The notes under the pieces: generated by a model
Told to the model about the DNA's origin: nothing
Databases searched by the model: none
The model's input: the letters and a program-made list of their open reading frames with translations, nothing else
Shown: positions 1 to 6,948 of the stretch, in pieces
Layout of the letters: each line of letters opens with the position of its first letter
Numbering within the stretch: the first letter of the stretch is position 1
Position numbers and translations under genes: made by a program
IMG/VR virus record: IMGVR_UViG_3300030108_002411
Span: 1 to 30,470 of that record
Origin: a virus
Direction: 5' to 3' (one strand)
Length of the DNA stretch: 30,470 bases

Positions 1-84
1 TTTCATGTATTTCCCTGCCAATCTTACTTGCCAATTCATAAGATGGGGCAACTATCCAACCTCTTGTGTTTGGTTGTAAAATTG
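1..84. repeat. Left copy of the 84-bp terminal overlap
   Basis: The first 84 bases are repeated at 30387-30470 with one difference: A at position 80 against G at 30466. The repeat lies inside the large terminase gene, and joining the ends restores a single reading frame, so it is best read as a circular genome cut open at an arbitrary point. The mismatch changes Ile ATT to Ile ATC on the minus strand and is silent. Confidence 0.9.
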
Positions 85-277
85 CAACCTCTGCTTCTCT
101 TGATGCTGAATAACTTTTTCCACTTCTTCTACCTTGTATATTAACCCTAAATCTTGCTTTAGAATTATGAACATCCCATTGTATTTGTTCTGGTTTATAA
201 CCTATAACATCAAAGTATGCTTTTTTATTCGGATTTGTTAAGAGCGAATAAGAGTTCTTTCCATTCTTCCGTAACAT
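1..277 (-). CDS. terL: Terminase large subunit, N-terminal part (continues at the right end)
   Basis: This is the 5' part of the large terminase, the ATP-driven motor and nuclease that cuts and packages DNA into the prohead. I place the start at the ATG at 277, giving MLRKNGKNSYSLL and so on. It overlaps the end of the small-terminase frame by about 50 nt. The Walker A motif GRRSGKS is at residues 49-55 and is followed by ILQPNTRGWIVAPSYEL. The frame runs off the left edge and continues without a break at 30386 after circularisation, giving a 445-aa protein, a normal size for the family. No good ribosome site precedes 277; translational coupling to the upstream gene is likely. The start is less certain than the identity. 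Confidence 0.9.
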   Translation of the reverse strand, partial: MLRKNGKNSYSLLTNPNKKAYFDVIGYKPEQIQWDVHNSKARFRVNIQGRRSGKSYSASREAEVAILQPNTRGWIVAPSYELASKIGREIHE

Positions 278-545
278 CTGCAAATTTTTCAGTTGATTTA
301 CCCTCTAGTCTGTCTATTATTTCTTTTATTGCTTGTAGATTACCATTACTTGCCATTTTAAATAACATTCTCATAATGAAATCTAATTTTGTTCTTTCAG
401 ATTCATCATTTACAAATTCACTTGCTATCTGTCTTAATATATCAGATGGTGCAACTGATCCTTTTGGTCTTCCATTAGGATTACCACTTACACCCTGTTT
501 GAAAGTACCATCCTTATTCCTGTTAACTCCTGTATTATCAGGCAT
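225..545 (-). CDS. Probable terminase small subunit (DUF5681-like N-terminus)
   Basis: A 106-aa protein whose N-terminal third carries the pattern KDGTFKQGVSGNPNGRPKG. That glycine/asparagine-rich GNPxGRPKG signature is known from small phage proteins, often encoded just before the large terminase and annotated DUF5681 or TerS-like. The rest is predicted helical (residues 30-100), as expected for a DNA-recognition subunit. Position supports the call: its stop falls inside the start region of terL, and its ATG overlaps the stop of the epimerase gene by 8 nt. In the packaging reaction it would choose the viral DNA and load the large subunit. Recognition of DNA ends by this protein is inferred from context only. 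Confidence 0.72.
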   Translation of the reverse strand: MPDNTGVNRNKDGTFKQGVSGNPNGRPKGSVAPSDILRQIASEFVNDESERTKLDFIMRMLFKMASNGNLQAIKEIIDRLEGKSTEKFADVTEEWKELLFALNKSE

Positions 546-1434
546 AATTATATATTCTTTCTTGTTTTTTTAATTGTATTTTACTTTTTATATAACTTTT
601 TAAATTTTTTGTTGGAAAATATTTTAATTCTTTTAATGCTTTTGTGTAATCAGCAAGTGTATGATCATACTCACCTTTTCTTTTTGATATATATTTTTTT
701 GGGTAATTCTTACCAAACATATTTGCTACATCATTAATAGAATAGTTTTTTCCTCTACCTAATTCAAAAACATCTGACTTAAATTTTTTACCTATGCATG
801 CAACTAAACCAGATACAATATCATCTACATGTGTAAAATCTCTTTTTTGTTCTCCATCCCCTACAATGGTTAATGGTTGTTTTTCTCTGTATTGTTTTTC
901 AAATATTCCAATTACAGTTGCAAAATCACCATCTTCAATCTGCTTATCACCATACACATTGTAAAATCTACATGTTACAGTATTTAAATTGTAAATAGTA
1001 TTATATAATTTGCAAAGTTCTTCACCACCGAATTTAGACCAAGCATAAGGGCTTTTATATAAACCGTGATGTTTTGAACTTGAACCTGCATAAATAAATT
1101 GTGCATTAATTTTTTTGGCAACCTCCAACATGTTTAAAGTTCCCATAAAATTATTTTTCATGGTTTTGATTGGGTTTTTAAAAGATGGTTGTATTCTTGC
1201 TAATGATGCTAAATGAAATATTATGTCAATGTTTTGTTCTGTATGAACTTCAATAAAATTACTTAATTGATCTTGTAAAGAAACATCATTAAACCCATAC
1301 TTGCAACCATCAACAAAATTTTTACCAGTAGAACCATTATCAACACTATAAACCTTGTGTCCGAGGTCAACCAACCTTTTTATAAGATTATAACCAATAA
1401 AACCTTGCCCTCCAGTAACTAAAATATTATGCAT
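538..1434 (-). CDS. NAD-dependent sugar-nucleotide epimerase/dehydratase
   Basis: A 298-aa extended short-chain dehydrogenase/reductase. The nucleotide-binding loop TGGQGFIG is at residues 7-14, an acidic region (VDNGS) follows beta-2, HLASLA at 74-79, the active-site serines SSS at 118-120, and the catalytic Y130-x3-K134 lies in SPYAWSK. The length and the C-terminal substrate region (RDFTHVDDIV) match UDP-glucose 4-epimerase/dTDP-glucose dehydratase relatives. It probably interconverts an NDP-sugar in the cytoplasm. It overlaps the glycosyltransferase gene by 8 nt, so the simplest reading is that it supplies the sugar donor for that enzyme. The exact substrate cannot be read from the sequence; a virion or host-surface glycan role is an alternative. 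Confidence 0.88.
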   Translation of the reverse strand: MHNILVTGGQGFIGYNLIKRLVDLGHKVYSVDNGSTGKNFVDGCKYGFNDVSLQDQLSNFIEVHTEQNIDIIFHLASLARIQPSFKNPIKTMKNNFMGTLNMLEVAKKINAQFIYAGSSSKHHGLYKSPYAWSKFGGEELCKLYNTIYNLNTVTCRFYNVYGDKQIEDGDFATVIGIFEKQYREKQPLTIVGDGEQKRDFTHVDDIVSGLVACIGKKFKSDVFELGRGKNYSINDVANMFGKNYPKKYISKRKGEYDHTLADYTKALKELKYFPTKNLKSYIKSKIQLKKQERIYNYA

Positions 1435-2254
1435 TTGCTAAAACCATGTTATAATTGTTTGTTCTTTTTGGAATATTAAGATTTTGTTTTTTTATTAATT
1501 TGTTTGATTTAAATAAACTATAATTTACTTGATGTGTCCATCTACCATATTTCCAAGTAATAGTTGCAACGTCTGGATGTTGGTTTTGCAAAGAACGCGA
1601 CATTTTTAATCTACCGTCTTCAACTTCATATAAAGATTCTGTGTTTCCACCTTTCATTGTCATGGTTCTTTGTTTTTCACAAGGGAAAGCATTAAAACAT
1701 GCTGTACAGTAACCCTCTTTAAGTAGTCTTAATGATAAGTCGGTGTCTTCGTTATATTTACCACGCCACCTATGTTTAATATTGTTGTCAAGCAAAATAC
1801 ATGAATAAATTCTTGTGTTTAATTTTATTGGTGGTCTTGATTCTTTTCTTGGACAAAATGAAAGATAATGCATACCTGCCATTGGAACGTTTTCATATCT
1901 GTCAACCCAATCTTCAATTGCCCTAAAAGAACTGCCACTTTTTACCTCATATTGTTTATTTTTATTCCATCTGTAAAAAGCATTAATATTGTCATCTAAT
2001 ATCCAATGACGTTTTGCTCTAGTTTTTATGGAATGTTCCCACACCCAATTTCTTGCAGGTATTGATCCTTGCCCTAAATTACTAAATGGTAAGGTTAAAA
2101 TTTTTTCTTTATCAATTACATTAGCATATTTATCATATTCTTGTGGTTCAATTACAATTTTATATGATATAAACATTCTGTTTAATGCTTTTGCTGTTTT
2201 TCTACTTTCCCACCTACCTTTTGAAATAATATAAATTGGATATTTAGGATTCAT
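1427..2254 (-). CDS. Predicted DNA-base glycosyltransferase (TET-associated type, GT-A fold)
   Basis: A 275-aa protein opening with YPIYIISKGRW, followed by IVIEPQEYDKY, SIPARNWVWEHS (about 64-75), HWILDDNINAFYRW (83-96), RIYSCILL, a NEDTDL motif (168-173) and MKGGN (200-204). This order matches my recollection of the TET-associated glycosyltransferase family, predicted by comparative genomics to glycosylate hydroxymethylated pyrimidines in phage DNA. DDN resembles the metal/nucleotide-sugar DxD motif of GT-A enzymes and NEDTDL a catalytic-site acidic motif. It sits between a ParB-like gene and an epimerase with 8-11 nt overlaps. No TET/JBP dioxygenase or hydroxymethylase is present here, so the base to be modified is unknown. 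Glycosyltransferase identity is likely; DNA as acceptor is inferred from family and neighbours. Confidence 0.78.
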   Translation of the reverse strand: MNPKYPIYIISKGRWESRKTAKALNRMFISYKIVIEPQEYDKYANVIDKEKILTLPFSNLGQGSIPARNWVWEHSIKTRAKRHWILDDNINAFYRWNKNKQYEVKSGSSFRAIEDWVDRYENVPMAGMHYLSFCPRKESRPPIKLNTRIYSCILLDNNIKHRWRGKYNEDTDLSLRLLKEGYCTACFNAFPCEKQRTMTMKGGNTESLYEVEDGRLKMSRSLQNQHPDVATITWKYGRWTHQVNYSLFKSNKLIKKQNLNIPKRTNNYNMVLANA

Positions 2255-2846
2255 TTACATATTCTTTATCTGTCATACTCTGATTTTTTATTTTCGGAAA
2301 CCAAACAGATTTAGTTTTTTTTGTAATTTTTTGATCAATTAATTTTGCAAATTTATTTGCATCTTCATCATTTTTAAAATTTATCAATATTTTTCTTTTT
2401 GCAGTAATATCCTTGTTGTCATATTCTGGCATATCTTGCCAATATTCTTCAACATCATTTGGGTTTTCTTTGCCTATTCCCAATTCATAATGCTCAAAAC
2501 CCCAGTCAATTAAATCTTTTTCATCAAAATTATTTGCAAGTAAATCCCAATCCCATTCACCATTATTTTTATTTAAACGAACATTTAATTCTTTTTCTTT
2601 TTCAATGGATAGGTCTAATTCAATACAAGGTATTGATTTTATCCCTATTTGTCTTGCTACATTTACTCTTTGATGACCACCTATAATAACATTTTTTCTT
2701 TCTGAGTTTTTATTTACAATTACTGGATCAACAAATCCAAATTTTTCAATTGATTTTTTTAAATTATTAAACTGTTCTTTTGATAATTGCCTTGGATTAT
2801 AATCGGCAAACTTTAAATCTTTTATTGAATATGCTATAATTTTCAT
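2244..2846 (-). CDS. ParB-like N-terminal-domain protein
   Basis: A 200-aa protein with a ParB/Srx-type fold in its first ~95 residues: ADYNPR at 14-19, FGFVDPVIVN at 36-45 and the box IGGHQRVNVARQ starting at 55. Residues 95-140 are acidic and Trp-rich, and the C-terminal part (ILINFKNDEDANKFAKLI, then KSVWFPK) resembles the tail seen in phage ParB-like proteins rather than chromosome-partition ParB; there is no helix-turn-helix DNA-binding middle domain. Proteins of this kind are known near phage DNA methylases and DNA-modification genes, and some ParB-fold relatives are kinases or nucleotide hydrolases. It overlaps the glycosyltransferase start by 11 nt. A role in base modification is inferred from context; plasmid-like partition is unlikely. 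Confidence 0.8.
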   Translation of the reverse strand: MKIIAYSIKDLKFADYNPRQLSKEQFNNLKKSIEKFGFVDPVIVNKNSERKNVIIGGHQRVNVARQIGIKSIPCIELDLSIEKEKELNVRLNKNNGEWDWDLLANNFDEKDLIDWGFEHYELGIGKENPNDVEEYWQDMPEYDNKDITAKRKILINFKNDEDANKFAKLIDQKITKKTKSVWFPKIKNQSMTDKEYVNES

Positions 2847-2885
2847 AAGATGTTGTGTTTTGTCCTTTTTTATTACTTTTTGACA

Positions 2886-3110
2886 TCAAACTCTTTTAAA
2901 ATATTCTTCTTCTTTTGGGGTGGGTGTAATTTCTTCTTTTAGTGTGTAAATTTTACCTTTATCATAGGCATCATTACCACTTTGACTCTTATAATCATGT
3001 TCGTTTGGATATTGTATGTAAACACTTCTCAATTCGTATGCTTTGTCTTTTGATATATTATATTTTTTTTGTATTTCTTTAATACTCATATTTTGTATTT
3101 CAACATCCAT
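2886..3110 (-). CDS. Small helix-turn-helix protein at the head of the late block
   Basis: A 74-aa protein with an N-terminal segment MSIKEIQKKYNISKDKAYEL (residues 8-27) that fits a helix-turn-helix: helix, IS turn, recognition helix. The rest (residues 28-74) is polar, with a PTPKEEEYF tail, and I do not recognise it. The start at 3110 has a ribosome site (AAGGTG) a few bases upstream; Met8 is a possible alternative. It is the first gene after the terminator at 3219-3240, with about 190 bp of non-coding DNA before it, so it opens the long leftward block and could regulate it. That role is inferred from position. Confidence 0.62.
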   Translation of the reverse strand: MDVEIQNMSIKEIQKKYNISKDKAYELRSVYIQYPNEHDYKSQSGNDAYDKGKIYTLKEEITPTPKEEEYFKRV

Positions 3111-3218
3111 ACTTACACCTTGCCTCTACTATATATGGCAAATGGCAGTATTTAACGTTATACGGTGTCTGTATGTTAGTTTATTTGTTAATTTAATAAA
3201 ATATATAGTGGAAACAAA
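3111..3218 (-). promoter_or_regulatory. Candidate control region for the long leftward block
   Basis: This stretch between the early-block terminator and the 3110 start codon must contain the entry point for leftward transcription if the terminator works. On the minus strand it holds the AT-rich box CATATATAGT, a second possible -10 (TATAAC), the direct repeat TGCCATTTGCCA, and the 8-bp palindrome TAACGTTA (plus-strand 3153-3160). I see no good TTGACA-like -35, which would fit an activator-dependent phage promoter. All assignments here are weak. Confidence 0.3.
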
Positions 3219-3240
3219 AAACCCCTAAAAAAAGGGGTTT
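3219..3240 (-). terminator. Intrinsic terminator ending the early leftward block
   Basis: On the minus strand an 8-bp perfect stem (AAACCCCT / AGGGGTTT) with a six-T loop is followed by a T-rich stretch interrupted by one G. It lies 60 bp beyond the stop of the last early gene (3301) and before the next promoter region. The stem strength and T-tract fit Rho-independent termination of leftward transcription. Confidence 0.72.
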
Positions 3241-3300
3241 GTTTGTGAAAGGGGTTATTTTTTTTTCAATGATACTATATGAAATTAATGCTTAATTATT

Positions 3301-3474
3301 TCATTTCCAAATACTAAATAATTTTGGCATCTTTTTTTTTAACAAAAACAATCTTGCTCGTATTGCACGTCTTGATACATTTTCATGTTTTGCAATTTCT
3401 TCTTCTGTCAATCCATAAACTTTCAAGATATATGCAGTAAATTGTTTGTTTGTTGGTAATTTATATCTGTTCAT
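3301..3474 (-). CDS. 57-aa helix-turn-helix protein
   Basis: A small gene with ATG at 3474 and TGA at 3301, overlapping the end of the HNH gene by 14 nt. The 57-aa product is basic and is essentially a single helix-turn-helix: GLTEEEIAKHENVSRRAIRA (residues 21-40), close in pattern to sigma-70 region 4 or LuxR-type HTH units (LT-x-x-E-I-A-x-x-x-x-VS-x-R-x-I). It is the last gene before the terminator of the early leftward block and sits next to the control region of the late block, which makes it a candidate switch protein. No enzyme domain is fused to it. DNA binding is likely from the motif; its targets are unknown. Confidence 0.72.
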   Translation of the reverse strand: MNRYKLPTNKQFTAYILKVYGLTEEEIAKHENVSRRAIRARLFLLKKKMPKLFSIWK

Positions 3475-3850
3475 AGCATCTATCAGTCATAACAAGTTTT
3501 ATTTTTTCTCTAAAATGTTTTCGAAGTTTTTTTATTTCCTCTTTTGTCCATTTTCTAGTGGTGTTTGCATCTTTTGTGAGTTGATCAAAACCTTTTTGTG
3601 TAAGTTTTTGTATCATAAACTCTCTGTAACCCTCTTTGTCCTTGCTACCCCATATCATGTGGCAACCATAACATAAAGAATCACAATTTCTTTCATCCCA
3701 CCTCACAGATTTTCTGGCTCGTCCAAAATAATGCGAACAATGTAAACCTCCAGAATTTGGTTTATGTTTACTTCCACATCTTTGACAAGTATAATTATCT
3801 CGTAAACGTATATATTGTGAAAAAATAATATCTTCTGTTTTTCTTTTCAT
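3461..3850 (-). CDS. ninG: NinG/Rap-like HNH nuclease
   Basis: A 129-aa protein with the Cys/His layout of the lambda NinG (Rap) recombination nuclease: CQRCG at 22-26, GLHCSHYFGRARKSVRWDERN at 35-55 (His37 and His40, Arg-Trp, Asn55), then CYGCH at 60-64. This is the treble-clef HNH pattern with two zinc-binding CxxC pairs. The C-terminal 60 residues are basic and helical (KWTKEEIKKLRKHFREK). NinG-type enzymes cut branched recombination intermediates; a homing-type or host-DNA-cutting HNH role is the alternative, but the length and the RW-x2-RN signature favour NinG. It is part of the leftward early operon with replication genes upstream. Confidence 0.8.
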   Translation of the reverse strand: MKRKTEDIIFSQYIRLRDNYTCQRCGSKHKPNSGGLHCSHYFGRARKSVRWDERNCDSLCYGCHMIWGSKDKEGYREFMIQKLTQKGFDQLTKDANTTRKWTKEEIKKLRKHFREKIKLVMTDRCYEQI

Positions 3851-3855
3851 GATAT

Positions 3856-4053
3856 TTATGGCGATGTCATTCTTCTTGAAGTGTCAAGAATACCCCTAAA
3901 GTATTCAGCATCTTTTGCCAACATTTTTTTTTCTGCAACCATAACATCTAATTTATCCCACATAAGTTGTAAATTCAATTTAATATTTAACAATCTATAA
4001 CCCATGGCGTCAATTCTGTCTTGAAGTTCTTCTTCGTAGTGTTCATTTTCCAT
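3856..4053 (-). CDS. Small coiled-coil protein of unknown function
   Basis: A 65-aa protein, almost entirely alpha-helical by composition, with heptad-like spacing of Leu/Ile/Met (LLNIKLNLQLMWDKLDVM). No cysteine pair, signal or membrane segment is visible. It lies in the early leftward block, overlaps the preceding gene by 11 nt and stops 6 nt before the NinG gene. I do not recognise it. Confidence 0.6.
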   Translation of the reverse strand: MENEHYEEELQDRIDAMGYRLLNIKLNLQLMWDKLDVMVAEKKMLAKDAEYFRGILDTSRRMTSP

Positions 4054-4264
4054 TATTTTTTTCCTTTTTTTTTATTATTATTATTTGTTGTTGAATTGCA
4101 AGTAAAAAACTTGATAAGTATGCTGACAAGTCAAGTGCTTCTTCAAGTGCTTCTTCAAGTGCATTTTCAACTGGTATTGGTATTTCTCTGCCAAACTTGA
4201 CATTATTTCGGTCTAAGCGATTTGCAAACACCCTAACAATCTTCTCATTGTTGCCTTGGTTCAT
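4043..4264 (-). CDS. Small acidic-helix protein of unknown function
   Basis: I choose the ATG at 4264 because it has a strong ribosome site (GGGGGAAG, 4 nt spacing); an upstream in-frame ATG would extend it nine residues into the previous gene. The 73-aa product has a basic N-terminus and a helical segment ENALEEALEEALDLSAYLSS. The EALEEAL part is encoded by two tandem 12-nt units at about 4138-4160, a small internal duplication. The EEALDLxxYL pattern resembles helices in small phage nucleotide-pyrophosphatase-like proteins, but the protein is too short for a full MazG-type domain. Function unknown. Confidence 0.6.
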   Translation of the reverse strand: MNQGNNEKIVRVFANRLDRNNVKFGREIPIPVENALEEALEEALDLSAYLSSFLLAIQQQIIIIKKKEKNNGK

Positions 4265-4571
4265 ATACTTCCCCCACTCTGTTTTCATCATAAGTTAAAT
4301 CACCATACATGCCTTTTGATAATTCTTTTGGTATAACTTCTGGTAGTTTTTCTTTCTGTTCTATAATTTTTTGTTGTTTTGCTTTTGTTATATCTTCTCT
4401 GTTTTCTTGTGCCGATTCTGCATTTTTATCAATCATTAGTTTTTCAAATCTAAATGACCAACTAACAAAATCGTTCATGTTTCCAAAAAACTTTGCAACT
4501 TGTCTTGCAAGTTTCATAGAAAAAATAATATTTTCAACATCATTTTCATTTAGTTCAATTTGTTTTTCCAT
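4245..4571 (-). CDS. Hypothetical early protein, 108 aa
   Basis: A soluble, helical, highly charged protein. The N-terminal half (residues 8-50) has alternating hydrophobic and charged helices with several aromatics (FFGNMNDFVSWSFRFEKL); the middle is Lys/Glu/Gln-rich and probably extended or coiled coil; the C-terminus is acidic. No known motif. It starts just after the replication gene (8 nt gap) and overlaps the next gene by 20 nt, so it is co-expressed in the early block. Confidence 0.6.
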   Translation of the reverse strand: MEKQIELNENDVENIIFSMKLARQVAKFFGNMNDFVSWSFRFEKLMIDKNAESAQENREDITKAKQQKIIEQKEKLPEVIPKELSKGMYGDLTYDENRVGEVYEPRQQ

Positions 4572-4579
4572 CTCATCTC

Positions 4580-5398
4580 CTATATAAGTATTTTAAGTTT
4601 TTGATCACATTTATGGCAATGTTGATATAACTCTTTTGTTTCTGATTTAACTTGTACTTCAGAACATTGTTCGCAAGAATAAATATATGTTTTTGGTTTT
4701 TCTGGTGTGTTAACTTTGTTGTTTCCAAAATCCCTTCTTAACCAATTTTTAAAACCTGCAAAAGCACTTGCATATTGTTTTCCATGTGCTTTACAATAGT
4801 CTAAAAATTGTTCGTACTCCTCATCAACATTTTTATGTTTGAACTTACAATCTGGTTTTTTTTGTTCTTTTTTAATTTCATCTAATCTTTCTTCACTAAT
4901 ATTATTATTCTTTTTACTTTTACTTTTATTATTACTATTACTATAAGACTTAATTAACTCTTTACTATCCCTATACTTAATAGATAAGTAAGTCTTCCAC
5001 ATCTCTTGGCAACCATTTTTATAAATTAAAGCAGTTATACTTTTATGAATTATGCTTTCACCTAGTTGGTGTGGTGGTTTGTCAAGCCCTTGTTGGAAAA
5101 TAATTTTACTTGGAATCCAAAGTCTATTTGCTTCTTCTTTCCAAATAATTCTTCCTCCAAAAGATGAAGTAAATGTTTCTTTTGTGAAATGTTCTTCAGT
5201 TGGCAAATTCAGTAAAAAATTAGCAAGTGGAACATTAATTTCTAAAAAACCTGCATGATCACTTCTAGTAAAAATATATATATAAACAAGTTTTTCTTTT
5301 ACTTGTAATTGTTGAAACCATTCTTGTTCCCAAATTTTATCATCAATAAATATTTTACTCATGTCTATTGCCATTTCTTGTCGTTTGCTTCTTCCCAT
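4580..5398 (-). CDS. Probable replication initiator-like protein with C-terminal Cys4 motif
   Basis: A 272-aa protein in three parts. Residues 10-125 look like a winged-helix region of the kind found in phage replication proteins (KLVYIYIFTRSDHAGFLEIN, VPLANFLLNL, then IIWKEEANRLWIPSKIIFQQ). Residues 130-180 are a Ser/Asn/Lys-rich linker. Residues 190-225 contain FLDYCKAHGKQYASAFAGFKNWLRRDF, a pattern typical of the C-terminal part of DnaD/O-like helicase loaders. The end carries a four-cysteine zinc-binding candidate, C242xxC245 and C261xxC264. It sits in the early operon beside the SSB-like gene. With no polymerase in the genome it is the best candidate to recruit host replication proteins. 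Starts at Met9 (5374) or Met13 (5362) are also possible. Confidence 0.66.
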   Translation of the reverse strand: MGRSKRQEMAIDMSKIFIDDKIWEQEWFQQLQVKEKLVYIYIFTRSDHAGFLEINVPLANFLLNLPTEEHFTKETFTSSFGGRIIWKEEANRLWIPSKIIFQQGLDKPPHQLGESIIHKSITALIYKNGCQEMWKTYLSIKYRDSKELIKSYSNSNNKSKSKKNNNISEERLDEIKKEQKKPDCKFKHKNVDEEYEQFLDYCKAHGKQYASAFAGFKNWLRRDFGNNKVNTPEKPKTYIYSCEQCSEVQVKSETKELYQHCHKCDQKLKILI

Positions 5399-5883
5399 AA
5401 TTGAATTATGTACATAGTATGGTTAAGAACCCAGTTTTGCAACGTCCAACAAACATATTCAACTAGTCCATGTTTGGAAGTTTCTAAACCAACAACTGCA
5501 CTATCAATACCAATTTCTAAACATTCTTCATTGTATTCTGCAAAACATTGATCAATTAAGTAAAGATTTTTTTTCATAAACTTTGCCATATGACCCCACC
5601 AAATAAAACCATGAACACCCCCATCAACTCTCTTTAAGTCAGAAAGATTATTTTCCCAATCTTTGTTGAGTATTTCTGAAAGTTCTTCTTCTGTTTCATA
5701 ACCCATTTGATTAAAAACTGCTACTGCTAAGTCTAACATATTTTTTTCAAAATGGCAAAATATCGGTGCAAATTTACAAATTAACATTTTATCACCTTTA
5801 TCAAGCCATTGTCCTCCATCACTATAATCTTTTAATGATCTTGGTTTAAAACTTTTAAACATTCCTCTCCACTCGTCATGCAT
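5365..5883 (-). CDS. Hypothetical early protein, 172 aa
   Basis: I choose the ATG at 5883 because AAAGGG lies about six bases upstream; a longer frame would add five residues without a ribosome site. The protein is Trp- and Phe-rich (GGVHGFIWWGHMAKFMKKN), with several cysteines and two predicted long amphipathic helices near the C-terminus (YVCWTLQNWVLNHTMYIIQL). It has no signal peptide and no motif I recognise. It overlaps the replication-initiator frame and lies directly downstream of the OB-fold candidate, so a replication or host-takeover role is possible but unsupported. Confidence 0.62.
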   Translation of the reverse strand: MHDEWRGMFKSFKPRSLKDYSDGGQWLDKGDKMLICKFAPIFCHFEKNMLDLAVAVFNQMGYETEEELSEILNKDWENNLSDLKRVDGGVHGFIWWGHMAKFMKKNLYLIDQCFAEYNEECLEIGIDSAVVGLETSKHGLVEYVCWTLQNWVLNHTMYIIQLWEEANDKKWQ

Positions 5884-5909
5884 TTTTTTCCCTTTCATTA
5901 AAATTATAT

Positions 5910-6383
5910 TTATTCTGGTAATTCAATTGGATCATGTTCAATCCATTTTAATTCCATGTTGCTTTTTGCAAGATTCAACAATTTGTCAAAAACACTTTCA
6001 GTAACTTCTATTCCAGAAGAAATAGTTGCACAAAGTAAAGTGTTTAAACATTTGCCAGTATTTTCTTTTTTATAATCTCTATCTTTACCAAGAATATTAT
6101 TTTTAAGACTTGTAAGCACTTCTGTTGATTCAACTTTTTCTATGTAATATTTTGTACCTCCAGTTTCCAAACCAATTTTAGCAATCTTTACAACATCACC
6201 TGCTTTATAATTAACCAACTGCTCTTGTGCTTTTTGAGTTGCAGAAAATGTAAATAAGTTTCCATTTAAATTAACAATGTGATTATAAGTCCAACCACCC
6301 CATTGGTTTTTTTCTTCTTTGACCTCGTTGTCAGTCAATGTTACAATTTGTGATTCACCTTCATTTATTTTTAAAAAGTTCAT
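5910..6383 (-). CDS. Single-stranded DNA-binding (OB-fold) protein candidate
   Basis: A 157-aa protein with an AGGAG ribosome site. Its first ~110 residues read as an OB-fold barrel: alternating beta strands with buried aromatics (QIVTLTDNEV, NQWGGWTYNHIVNLNGNLFTFSAT, then VVKIAKIGLETGGTKYYIEKV). Trp/Phe-rich strands around residues 26-48 would suit base stacking. The C-terminal ~40 residues are helical and end with an acidic WIEHDPIELPE tail, loosely like the acidic tip of SSBs. The neighbours are replication-type genes. I call it from fold pattern and context; no sequence-family match can be claimed. Confidence 0.5.
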   Translation of the reverse strand: MNFLKINEGESQIVTLTDNEVKEEKNQWGGWTYNHIVNLNGNLFTFSATQKAQEQLVNYKAGDVVKIAKIGLETGGTKYYIEKVESTEVLTSLKNNILGKDRDYKKENTGKCLNTLLCATISSGIEVTESVFDKLLNLAKSNMELKWIEHDPIELPE

Positions 6384-6385
6384 AA

Positions 6386-6586
6386 CTAATCTCCTATTGT
6401 TTTTGTTAAGTTTTCCATTTTTTTAATATATTTATTAACATCTTCGTTTAACATGATTGCATTGTTTTTCCAAGAATCAGATTCTTTTTCAAGTTTGTTA
6501 ATTTTCTTTTTCAAAGAAAAATAATGAATAATATAAATAGTAATTAATAAAAAATGACTTCCATTTATAAAAGTTAGATCAACCAT
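6386..6586 (-). CDS. Single-pass membrane peptide with coiled coil
   Basis: A 66-aa protein. The start at 6586 is set by a TAATG overlap with the stop of the upstream HTH gene and by a GGGAGAAAG ribosome site; a longer frame is not supported. Residues 4-24 (TFINGSHFLLITIYIIHYFSL) form one membrane segment, followed by a Lys/Glu-rich coiled coil (residues 26-60). The basic residues after the membrane segment place the coiled coil in the cytoplasm by the positive-inside rule. It lies in the early block, so a host-membrane or superinfection role is possible; nothing proves it. Confidence 0.62.
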   Translation of the reverse strand: MVDLTFINGSHFLLITIYIIHYFSLKKKINKLEKESDSWKNNAIMLNEDVNKYIKKMENLTKTIGD

Positions 6587-6948
6587 TATACTTTCTCCCA
6601 ACTATATTCAAAATGTTCAATATGTGATAATAACCCTTCATTTTTAGTTTTCTTTTCTAGCCAATAATGAGAAAGATTATGTTTACCTCGCATCGACATA
6701 ATTCTCAAATTATTTCCAAGCATTTTCTTTACATCAAATATTCTTTGAGGTAAAGTCATTGAACCAGTTAGTTTGTAAAAACTAGGTTTAGTAATTATAT
6801 TTCCATCTTGCAATAGTTTCAATAATGTTTTATTCAAAGTATCAACATCAGAGGAGGAAGCATTTTGCTTCTCCTCTTTTTGTATTTCTTCTTCTAGTTT
6901 TCTATCTATTTTTTCTTCTAGTAGTGCATCTGTTTCATTGTATTCCAT
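6586..6948 (-). CDS. Helix-turn-helix protein (HTH_39-like C-terminal domain)
   Basis: The start at 6948 is fixed by a TAATG overlap with the preceding zinc-finger gene and a GGGAGAG ribosome site; the longer frame would lie inside that gene. The 120-aa product has an N-terminal charged coiled coil (residues 5-40) and a C-terminal domain (about 50-105) with LLQDGNIITKPSFYKLTG followed by LPQRIFDVKKML and a basic beta-wing. This resembles the phage winged-helix family known as HTH_39, in which the segment R-I-x-D-L/V-x-x-x-x-G follows the recognition helix. It is probably a DNA-binding regulator or replication accessory protein of the early block. Confidence 0.65.
   Translation of the reverse strand: MEYNETDALLEEKIDRKLEEEIQKEEKQNASSSDVDTLNKTLLKLLQDGNIITKPSFYKLTGSMTLPQRIFDVKKMLGNNLRIMSMRGKHNLSHYWLEKKTKNEGLLSHIEHFEYSWEKV

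Noticed and set aside
2244-2846. Plasmid-type partition ParB
   Set aside because: Only the N-terminal ParB fold is present, without the HTH domain, a ParA partner or parS-like repeats; the modification-cluster context fits better.
4138-4162. Short tandem repeat (AGTGCTTCTTCA units) as a possible iteron or CRISPR-like repeat
   Set aside because: Only two units, in frame and coding for EALEEAL; best explained as a small coding duplication.
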